Of a stretch of DNA of 5,125 bases, positions 1-5,125 are shown piece after piece. This DNA comes from an uncultured Eubacteriales bacterium (GTDB lineage: Bacteria; Bacillota_A; Clostridia; Lachnospirales; Cellulosilyticaceae). Where the stretch lies: the NCBI GenBank assembly GCA_900556665.1, contig USPX01000164.1:1-5125 (forward strand). Direction: 5' to 3'. The position numbers and the translations under genes were made by a program. The notes beneath the pieces were generated by a model that had not been told where the DNA came from, made no database searches, and was given only the letters and a program-made list of their open reading frames with translations. Within the stretch, counting starts at the first letter, position 1, and each line of letters begins with the position of its first letter.

Positions 1-39
1 AGTACTAAACCTATATACCTTATTTTCTTCATTCACCAT
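1..39 (-). CDS. Start of a downstream gene, cut by the window edge; frame uncertain
   Basis: Directly after the stop of the 871-residue gene there is an AAGGG motif (43-47) followed by several possible starts, and no terminator. In one frame, ATG at 39 (or GTG at 36, better spaced at 6 bases from AAGGG) opens MVNEENKVYRFST and stays open to the edge. In another frame, ATG at 32, 10 bases from AAGGG, opens MKKIRYIGLV and also stays open; its basic start and hydrophobic continuation look like the beginning of a signal peptide or membrane segment. Only one is likely to be real, and about a dozen codons cannot decide it. By position the gene should belong to the same pilus operon. In clostridial T4P clusters, as I recall, genes such as a prepilin peptidase or pilT follow the GspK-like gene, but nothing visible here identifies the product. 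Confidence 0.4.
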   Translation of the reverse strand, partial: MVNEENKVYRFST

Positions 40-42
40 CTT

Positions 43-47
43 CCCTT
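43..47 (-). promoter_or_regulatory. Ribosome binding site for the downstream gene
   Basis: AAGGG on the minus strand overlaps the last base of the TGA stop of the 871-residue gene. Its spacing is 3 bases to ATG 39, 6 to GTG 36 and 10 to ATG 32, so the spacing favours GTG 36 or ATG 32 over ATG 39. It indicates that translation continues into another operon gene. Confidence 0.45.
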
Positions 48-2662
48 CAATCTCTTGATTTCTTTAATACTTCAATATTTACACGGATACTCTCTAAGCA
101 AATATCTAATATAGAATCTTCCTTATAAAAGACCTTTCCCACTGAATACTTTAGTTTTTCATCCTGATAAGGGCCTAAAATATCTTTTAATGCTGTTTGA
201 CTATGATACCTGGTTATTTTAAGTGCATCTAGTAGCCTGCGATATACTACTTGATCTATTAAATTCACCTTGAATAACATATCTGCATCATAGCAAATCT
301 TTAAATGTGCCCCATTGCCAATCACAAGCCCAGGACTGTAATTTATTTCTGTCTTACCACACATACGTGTTTCTCTTTTTTCTGGATTTAGCCCTTCGTG
401 CCTCCCCCCAATAATTATACTCCCATTCACTTGCACACTTTCCTTAACACGTACATTTCCCTTACTTATTACAATCCCATTCAGTATATTTTGATTCTGC
501 TTAGTGGCTGTAAGGGTTAAGGTACCTCCTCCTGAATTAATAATCAGGCTAGGATAACTGCCATTTCTTTGTTCTTTTTCTTGATATAACTTACTAATAT
601 CAATTACTGCATCCCCTGAGTTTATGACTATTATAGGGTTACTTTCAGACCACTGCTTATGAGTTTGTACTGGCAACTCTTCAATAACCTCCTCAAAGCT
701 TAAAAGCTGTGGCACATCTTTTTCATCCATTTTGCCATAAAACACACTACGTTTAGCACTCATATAACCACGCAGTCCTAAGTAATTACTTTTTAATGCC
801 AACTGGCCTTCAGTATAGCATTTGCCATACATTAATGGCTGCTCATACCATCTATAGTCCTCCCCACTTCCCTTATAGTAGTCTGGCTTATTACGGGTCT
901 GTGCCAAAATATATTCAAAGCCTTCATAGTCCCCCCTATGGGTATAGTTGGCTAACTGGTAAGGCATATTGCCTTGACTTAAGTCCCCTGCTTCAAAACC
1001 TTTCATAAATAGCTTTTTAGCTGTTTTTTCTGTTATGGCCTCTGCTACTGATATTATCCCATTTGCTGACACTTTACCAGGTGCATAAGACGTATGAGCA
1101 ATATCCTTGTTATAAAGCTTAATTTGATCTTTATGAATAAAATCATAATAAGGAGAATCTTCTTTTAAATAATCTTTATTTGTTTCTTGCTCTATGCCCC
1201 TTTCATAACCTTCCCATAAATCAATTTCATCAAAAGGTTGTCCCACACTTTCCCATAGCTTCATAGGTAATGCACTATTTTCTACACTGATATAAGGTTG
1301 TCCATTTACCAAAATACGTTCTGCTAAGATTTGTGTATTCTTTCCCTGGGCAAATACCCCACTACTTATGTTAGGATTAAATATATGCCGCCATTTATCT
1401 GCCCCCTCACTGCCATCACTTATACCAAAAATAGTTCCACCTATAGTCATTTCTCCATTTTTAATCCACTTACTAATTAATACATCATCATCAACAAATA
1501 CGTTTTGTCCTACATGAATACTTAGATTACTGCCTTGCCACATAGGCTCAAAAGGTGTTTGATTCTCTCCTTGCTTATAATAATCATCTACAATCCCCAC
1601 CGTATGAGCTATTATATCGCCTCTTAAAACTTCTATACTTGTATCTAGGTTATATTTTCCCATTTCTCCAGACCATCCATTAGTTGCAACTACATTCCCC
1701 ATAGTGACTACATCTCCATTTTGGACTTTTAATTTACCACCATTACTCACAATTAGCCCACCCATTTGGGTTACCCCAGCCCCTAGGCTTTCACCATTTC
1801 GAAAAACTTCCCCTTCATATGTATTGCCACTTCCTTTAATCATTAAATCTCCATTTACAACTTCTAAGCAGCCTCCCTCTGTTATCACTACATCCGAAAA
1901 GCTCACTAGTCCACTAGCTAAAATTTCTGATGGACGCGCTGCCCAAGTATATGTTTCATGCACTATATTTGTAAGATTTGAGTGTATATTAATTTTTATT
2001 TTTGCTTCTATATTTTGTGTATCATACAACGTATTATCTTTTATATTTTGGGTCATTGCCATAGCCATGACTTTAAAAGTAGTTTGACTTATTATTTCTC
2101 GCCCCTTAAGCTGTTCTTTAATGGGTAAAACTTTGACTTTAATCATTGTTTTATACTCACTTATATTGTAGTCCCCTACCACTTCATAATTTAAACATTC
2201 CTTATTCAAATAATGTGCTACCATAAACTCATAAATTTCATCCTGCAAACGCTTTGTAAGAATCTCTTCTTTCACTTTTATTTGACCATTTTCATAAATA
2301 AATTGGTCATATTTTTTGCAGCTATCACTTCCTTTCATAGCTACTAACTTTTCTTCTTTATTGGCAAAGTTTGTTAACTGGCTCACGTACTCCTTTGACA
2401 CCTTTTGTAATATTGTTTCTAGCGCTTCTTCTAAGTCAGCATTCATATTAGCTACCTGCTGCTCTACTGCAGACTTTGCTAAATAATACGTGTTACTTGT
2501 TTCCCTTCTCACCGTGACTAATTGTTGCTGCATTGTCACACTATGCATACACATCATTGTAAGGAGTACAAGCGTTAACAAAATGACAACTACTGTAAAC
2601 AGTACATTTCCTGTTTGATTTGCTTTTGCACTATGTGCATTATAAAAATCATATTTTCTCAT
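47..2662 (-). CDS. Giant PilX/GspK-like minor pilin with beta-solenoid-like repeats, probable pilus-tip protein
   Basis: This 871-residue protein starts like PilX/GspK-type minor pilins. A basic leader of about 18 residues ends in Gly18; a hydrophobic helix follows at about 20-40; then comes a polar helix with the motif YYLAKSAVEQ (59-68), resembling the AxSAxE-type signature after the first helix in PilX/GspK proteins. Mature position +5 is Thr, not Glu, as expected for tip-capping GspK-like subunits. Residues 70-240 are mixed helix and strand. Residues 250-350 contain two copies of a Gly/Asn-rich strand repeat (258-277 and 303-322), and similar strands recur at 678-689, 705-717, 725-753 and 778-789, like a beta-solenoid or bactofilin-type fold. 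Residues about 465-660 are a tyrosine-rich segment. It has no second membrane anchor and no LPXTG motif. Classical PilX proteins are about 200 residues and GspK about 300-350, so this is much enlarged. Its likely role is initiation or capping of the pilus, displaying an adhesive head outside the cell. The family is fairly well supported by the N-terminus; the adhesin role is inference. Confidence 0.75.
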   Translation of the reverse strand: MRKYDFYNAHSAKANQTGNVLFTVVVILLTLVLLTMMCMHSVTMQQQLVTVRRETSNTYYLAKSAVEQQVANMNADLEEALETILQKVSKEYVSQLTNFANKEEKLVAMKGSDSCKKYDQFIYENGQIKVKEEILTKRLQDEIYEFMVAHYLNKECLNYEVVGDYNISEYKTMIKVKVLPIKEQLKGREIISQTTFKVMAMAMTQNIKDNTLYDTQNIEAKIKINIHSNLTNIVHETYTWAARPSEILASGLVSFSDVVITEGGCLEVVNGDLMIKGSGNTYEGEVFRNGESLGAGVTQMGGLIVSNGGKLKVQNGDVVTMGNVVATNGWSGEMGKYNLDTSIEVLRGDIIAHTVGIVDDYYKQGENQTPFEPMWQGSNLSIHVGQNVFVDDDVLISKWIKNGEMTIGGTIFGISDGSEGADKWRHIFNPNISSGVFAQGKNTQILAERILVNGQPYISVENSALPMKLWESVGQPFDEIDLWEGYERGIEQETNKDYLKEDSPYYDFIHKDQIKLYNKDIAHTSYAPGKVSANGIISVAEAITEKTAKKLFMKGFEAGDLSQGNMPYQLANYTHRGDYEGFEYILAQTRNKPDYYKGSGEDYRWYEQPLMYGKCYTEGQLALKSNYLGLRGYMSAKRSVFYGKMDEKDVPQLLSFEEVIEELPVQTHKQWSESNPIIVINSGDAVIDISKLYQEKEQRNGSYPSLIINSGGGTLTLTATKQNQNILNGIVISKGNVRVKESVQVNGSIIIGGRHEGLNPEKRETRMCGKTEINYSPGLVIGNGAHLKICYDADMLFKVNLIDQVVYRRLLDALKITRYHSQTALKDILGPYQDEKLKYSVGKVFYKEDSILDICLESIRVNIEVLKKSRD
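1697..1891 (-). repeat. Two-copy protein repeat (beta-solenoid-like) inside the 871-residue gene
   Basis: Residues 258-277 (VVITEGGCLEVVNGDLMIKG) and 303-322 (LIVSNGGKLKVQNGDVVTMG) align without gaps with 8 of 20 identities. Both share a GG-x-L-x-V-x-NGD core with alternating hydrophobic residues, as expected for stacked strands. The copies lie 45 residues apart. Related strands occur near the C-terminus at 705-717 and 778-789. The repeat is a protein-level pattern and is not a DNA duplication. Confidence 0.6.
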
Positions 2663-2687
2663 TCATTACTCCCCATTATAAAAATCA
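2638..2687 (-). repeat. 14-base perfect direct repeat across the pilin/tip-protein gene junction
   Basis: The minus-strand sequence TGATTTTTATAATG occurs at 2674-2687 and again at 2638-2651, exactly 36 bases apart. The first copy encodes the DFYN near the end of the 387-residue pilin. The second encodes the DFYN at residues 5-8 of the 871-residue protein. Both are read in the same frame. The ribosome binding site, stop codons and start codon lie between the copies. It could be the remnant of a small duplication or slippage event, or chance in AT-rich DNA; flanking similarity is weak. Confidence 0.55.
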
Positions 2688-3829
2688 ATCATCTTTTTAA
2701 CTATTTTCCCCTTTTTCCCCATAATAGGCATCTTATCTCTTGTGAGAATTACAATTATAAAACGCTTTTCTCTATGACCTTCACTTAACCTCACTACATT
2801 TGTTGTGCCATGCCCGGGATTTAATACATTTACCTTAATCTTTTCATCTATTGCTTCTATTGTATCTACCCCTTCACAAGGCGTTCTTATAATACAAACG
2901 GTTTGATCCCCCTCTGCCTCATTAATAAATTGTAACGTAAATGATTTCACTGCTTCATTGACTTCTAGCTTTTTTTGAGCTGCATCAAGTTGACGTAAAA
3001 GTCCATTTACATTGACTTCTATAACACCTGAATCCTTTTTCCCTGGTGGCGCAGTGATCGTATAACTCAGACCTTCTACTTGTCCATTTGCATCTTTCAT
3101 TAAAGTAGGTTTCTGCACCATAAGCGCCTCGCCTTGTAAACAAATAGCTTCTAAACCGCTTACATCCTGTACTTTTTGAGCTATTGCCACCTGCTCACTG
3201 GTAAGTGTAATGCACGCTTTATTAACCACTACCTCTCCTTGACTTTGCGCTTGATGGTCATCTGTTTTTAAACAATCTACAGATAAGCCTATAGGCTTTA
3301 CTTCATGCTGTACTTCTAAAATAGCTTGAAAATCTAAATCTGAGTAAAACTTAACTGCTTCTGCTGCCTTCGCCTCATCATAATTAAAGACTTGTTTTTC
3401 CTCTTCAAATGTTTCTATAGGATAAATCCCTACTTCATAGGCATAACGCTGCGTTTCATAATCTGTTTCTAAATCGGCCTTTGTTATATGAGGTAAAAGT
3501 TCTTCTAAGGTCAACTCAGGATCTCTCTTACTAGTTTCCAAACATAGCGCTATACTTCTACCCACTTTATCATTAGGGTAATCTGGAATGAGCTGATTTT
3601 CCTTTTGTCGTTTTAGTCTACTATTTTCTCTTAGTTGGGCTTTCACCTCTTCCATCAATGCTTCTGTATGATATACACCTTTCTCCGTTATCTCCCAAGT
3701 GCTATATATTTTACGGCTCGTCACTACACTCATACAGATAGGTCCTATTACTAATAACACTAATACCAAACTTACTATCAGCTCCATATACGTGAAGCCT
3801 TGTCTTTTTATCTTTGTCCATTTCTTCAT
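2666..3829 (-). CDS. Minor prepilin with class III leader, PilV/GspI-like, unusually long
   Basis: The 387-residue product is a type IV prepilin. It has a short basic leader, MKKWTKIKRQG, and a predicted prepilin peptidase cut after Gly11. The mature protein then begins FTYMELIVSL, with Glu at +5 (residue 16), the residue needed for pilin assembly and N-methylation. The hydrophobic helix runs to about residue 37, with a Pro at mature position 19, and continues as an amphipathic helix to about residue 80. The rest is an alpha/beta to beta-rich extracellular domain with no motif I can name. It ends in a hydrophobic strand (FIIVIL, 357-362) and a Lys-rich tail (KKGKIVKKM, 372-380). It lies between the PilO-like gene and the giant PilX/GspK-like gene, the slot held by pilV/pilU in clostridial clusters as I recall them. 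It is about twice the length of usual PilV or GspI proteins. It is probably a low-abundance pilin of the tip or priming complex. Pilin identity is firm; the PilV/GspI subtype is inferred from position and helix sequence. Confidence 0.88.
   Translation of the reverse strand: MKKWTKIKRQGFTYMELIVSLVLVLLVIGPICMSVVTSRKIYSTWEITEKGVYHTEALMEEVKAQLRENSRLKRQKENQLIPDYPNDKVGRSIALCLETSKRDPELTLEELLPHITKADLETDYETQRYAYEVGIYPIETFEEEKQVFNYDEAKAAEAVKFYSDLDFQAILEVQHEVKPIGLSVDCLKTDDHQAQSQGEVVVNKACITLTSEQVAIAQKVQDVSGLEAICLQGEALMVQKPTLMKDANGQVEGLSYTITAPPGKKDSGVIEVNVNGLLRQLDAAQKKLEVNEAVKSFTLQFINEAEGDQTVCIIRTPCEGVDTIEAIDEKIKVNVLNPGHGTTNVVRLSEGHREKRFIIVILTRDKMPIMGKKGKIVKKMIDFYNGE
2669..2674 (-). promoter_or_regulatory. 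Ribosome binding site of the 871-residue gene, inside the upstream gene
   Basis: GGGGAG lies within the last codons (Gly-Glu) of the 387-residue pilin gene, 6 bases before ATG 2662. The intervening bases are TAATGA, two consecutive stop codons. This arrangement supports the chosen start and suggests translational coupling between the two pilin-like genes. Confidence 0.75.
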
Positions 3830-3832
3830 GCT

Positions 3833-3843
3833 ATCACATCCTT
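3833..3843 (-). promoter_or_regulatory. Extended Shine-Dalgarno of the minor prepilin gene
   Basis: The minus-strand sequence AAGGATGTGAT matches the full anti-Shine-Dalgarno complement AAGGAGGTGAT at 10 of 11 positions. The AAGGA core ends 9 bases before ATG 3829. This fixes the start: the next Met is residue 15, inside the pilin helix, and starting there would lose the leader. Such a long match predicts strong initiation of this pilin relative to the rest of the operon. Confidence 0.75.
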
Positions 3844-3845
3844 AT

Positions 3846-5024
3846 TTATCCAATCCTCCTCACATTGCCTTTCACTTCGCCCTCGGCAAGTTCTTGTTCA
3901 AATTTATTATAAATATGTACATTTTCTAATAAGCTGCCACCTAATTTTACTTCTATCTCTTTCTCTAAATCATTGTAAATATAGATATTGATTTGTGGTA
4001 CTTTTTCTTGAAGTTGTTGCATAGTCGATTCAATATAAACTACTGGACTTTTTAAAGACATAGTATATGAATTTTGCTTAATATTTCCCTTTTCATCTTC
4101 TATACTTATGGCATATCCTTGGGCATCTACTTTAAGGGTCATATAAATATTTTCCTCGGAAATAAGACCTACAGACACCCCTTTCACACCTGGACCACTT
4201 ATTTTATACGTCTCACCAGAAGTCAATAAATCTGCTAAAGTTATTTCAAATATATCCCTTTGGACTACTTCATTTGTTTCGCTATGACTAAGCCCATTTG
4301 AACTATCTTCTATTATATTGTCTACTTCATAATTACTATTAGTTTTAAAAGGATTTTCATTGTAGATCACACTATTTCCCTCTAAAACCCTTTCCTCTTC
4401 TTGCCCTTTTTCTTCTTCCCTAGTATAAATAGTTAAAGTAATTTGTGTTGTGACAACTTGAGATAAATCTTGTCCAAAACGGGCTTTCAATTCATGAATC
4501 GTCTTTTCATCTTCTATTTCTTGAATTTGATTAGTCATAGTTACATTTTGAAGAGTTATCATTTCCCGGGCACTATTCAAATGAGCAATAAATGCTTTTG
4601 CTTCATCATAAAAACTGGTAAACTCCAAGGTATAATACTGCTTCACAATACATCCAACCTCTGTTTCACACACATCTTGGCCCTCATCTCTAAGCTTCGT
4701 ATTATAAAAACCATTTATATGCATATACTTATTTAAAACATGCATTTGAGTAGCTGTTGTCTCCCCTTCAGGGAACTTTTGCTCAAAAGCTGCCACTTTA
4801 GCTTCTACCATCTCCAATTGCTGTTTAAGCTCAGGAAGCTGCCTAAGTCCATTATTTAGCTGTTGTAATTTGCTTTCTTCTGCTATTAACTGTTCATTCT
4901 GTGCATACATACATTGCTTGGTAACAGGATATCTTTTGACCATATAATAACACTGCAATATTAGGCTCACACATATTATACCTATCTCTATTTTTCTACC
5001 TACTGCTATTGAGACTCTTTTCAT
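3846..5024 (-). CDS. pilO: PilO-like type IV pilus inner-membrane alignment protein with extra C-terminal domain
   Basis: The 392-residue product has the PilO layout: a short basic N-terminus, one TM helix (about 12-28), and a Gln/Glu/Leu-rich coiled coil (about 36-85). A PilO-like alpha/beta domain follows (about 88-200), with a strand-helix-strand stretch at 130-165 (YYTLEFTSFYDEAKAFIAHL, then a strand at VTM), the pattern of PilO ferredoxin-like domains. PilO pairs with PilN and, through PilM, links the cytoplasmic assembly ATPase and platform to the growing pilus; most of this protein would face the outside of the membrane. Beyond residue 203 there is an acidic, Asn/Ser-rich linker (203-255) and a further domain of about 135 residues (256-392), predominantly strands by eye. 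Classical PilO is about 200 residues, so this is an addition. Two cysteines (119 and 125) flank a turn in the PilO-like domain. Position between an upstream pilN-like end and a pilin gene supports the assignment. Remote homology only, so the name is probable. Confidence 0.68.
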   Translation of the reverse strand: MKRVSIAVGRKIEIGIICVSLILQCYYMVKRYPVTKQCMYAQNEQLIAEESKLQQLNNGLRQLPELKQQLEMVEAKVAAFEQKFPEGETTATQMHVLNKYMHINGFYNTKLRDEGQDVCETEVGCIVKQYYTLEFTSFYDEAKAFIAHLNSAREMITLQNVTMTNQIQEIEDEKTIHELKARFGQDLSQVVTTQITLTIYTREEEKGQEEERVLEGNSVIYNENPFKTNSNYEVDNIIEDSSNGLSHSETNEVVQRDIFEITLADLLTSGETYKISGPGVKGVSVGLISEENIYMTLKVDAQGYAISIEDEKGNIKQNSYTMSLKSPVVYIESTMQQLQEKVPQINIYIYNDLEKEIEVKLGGSLLENVHIYNKFEQELAEGEVKGNVRRIG

Positions 5025-5029
5025 ATTGT

Positions 5030-5036
5030 CCCCCTT
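5030..5036 (-). promoter_or_regulatory. Ribosome binding site of the pilO-like gene
   Basis: The minus-strand motif AAGGGGG lies 5 bases before ATG 5024, in the 17-base gap after the upstream stop. It differs from AAGGAGG at one base. It supports the start, which also gives the expected short basic N-terminus before the TM helix. Confidence 0.7.
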
Positions 5037-5041
5037 TAAAT

Positions 5042-5125
5042 CTATTGTTCTATTTCATTCAGCTCTTCGTCATTTAAATCTTCATCTTCTAACGTTAATG
5101 CTTCTTCCCATGCTTCAGATTCATC
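5042..5125 (-). CDS. C-terminal end of an upstream pilus gene, probably pilN or pilMN; truncated by the window
   Basis: An open frame enters at the right edge and ends with TAG at 5042-5044, giving 27 residues. The tail is extremely acidic: 14 of 27 residues are Asp or Glu and none is Lys or Arg; it ends NDEELNEIEQ. It is followed after 17 bases by the pilO-like gene with its own ribosome binding site. The real coding status is supported by this operon fit and by the clean stop just before the Shine-Dalgarno. In T4P operons the gene before pilO is normally pilN, or a pilMN fusion in some clostridia, so that is the best guess, but the fragment itself carries no diagnostic motif. Confidence 0.65.
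   Translation of the reverse strand, partial: DESEAWEEALTLEDEDLNDEELNEIEQ

Noticed and set aside
1..46. Rho-independent terminator after the tip-protein gene
   Set aside because: No G+C-rich hairpin followed by a T run on the minus strand; instead a ribosome binding site and start codons are present.
796..1008. Plus-strand open frame of 70 codons opposite the tip-protein gene
   Set aside because: It lies wholly inside a well-supported minus-strand gene, has no convincing ribosome binding site, and its Pro/Tyr/Ser/His-rich product looks like an antisense shadow.
1704..2087. Plus-strand open frame of 127 codons
   Set aside because: It runs antisense across the repeat region of the tip-protein gene; its Pro/Ser/Thr-rich product reflects the complement of Gly/Asn/Val-rich codons. 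No family resemblance.
2638..2687. TATAAT within the direct repeat as a promoter -10 box
   Set aside because: There is no TTGACA-like -35 box at 16-18 bases upstream, the motif is common in AT-rich coding DNA, and the tight operon spacing makes an internal promoter unnecessary.
3855..3860. Perfect AGGAGG on the minus strand near the end of the pilO-like gene
   Set aside because: It encodes Arg-Arg in the pilO-like C-terminus and lies 25 bases before ATG 3829, too far to serve it. The only nearer ATG (3839) is followed at once by TGA. The closer AAGGATGTGAT is the better site.
3699..3991. Two overlapping plus-strand open frames with hydrophobic stretches
   Set aside because: They lie opposite the pilin N-terminus, the gene junction and the end of the pilO-like gene. 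Hydrophobic runs arise from the complement of Lys/Glu/Asn codons, and there is no operon context on this strand.
4470..4736. Plus-strand open frame of 88 codons, hydrophobic
   Set aside because: Antisense shadow of the pilO-like gene with Phe/Leu/Ile-rich composition and no ribosome binding site.
1..5125. Defence system, mobile element, CRISPR array, tRNA or riboswitch
   Set aside because: No transposase, integrase, nuclease or helicase motif, terminal inverted repeat, regularly spaced repeat or RNA-like structured stretch was seen; the coding genes fill almost the entire window.

Overview
The window is an AT-rich, tightly packed segment of a type IV pilus (T4P) assembly operon, with every gene on the minus strand. 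It most likely comes from a Gram-positive bacterium of the Bacillota, probably class Clostridia. This rests on the low G+C composition, the strong G-rich Shine-Dalgarno sites at every junction, the Lys/Glu/Ile-rich proteins, and a gene order that resembles the pilMN-pilO-pilV-pilU-pilK order I recall for clostridial T4P clusters. The genus cannot be fixed from sequence alone.

In the direction of transcription (right to left) the window holds five genes. (1) The last 27 codons of an upstream gene with a very acidic C-terminus, by position probably pilN or a pilMN fusion (5125-5042). (2) A 392-residue PilO-like inner-membrane alignment protein, with one TM helix, a coiled coil, a PilO-like alpha/beta domain and an unusual extra C-terminal domain (5024-3846). 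(3) A 387-residue minor prepilin with a textbook class III leader and Glu at +5, PilV/GspI-like (3829-2666). (4) An 871-residue protein with a PilX/GspK-like N-terminus and a large body carrying beta-solenoid-like repeats, probably the pilus-tip subunit (2662-47). (5) The first few codons of a further gene cut by the window edge (about 39-1), whose frame cannot be settled.

The gaps between genes are 17, 16, 3 and about 7-14 bases. I see no promoter or terminator, so all five genes are probably one transcript and the middle three are probably translated in step. No RNA gene, mobile element, CRISPR array or gene-free stretch of 300 bases is present.

In the working model, PilM/N/O form the inner-membrane alignment platform, while the prepilin and the large PilX/GspK-like protein form a tip-priming complex on which the major pilin polymerises. 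The most unusual aspect is size: the PilO-like protein, the PilV-like pilin and above all the PilX/GspK-like protein are each roughly two to several times longer than their classical counterparts. The 871-residue protein looks like a pilin stem carrying a giant extracellular module, a candidate Gram-positive pilus-tip adhesin.
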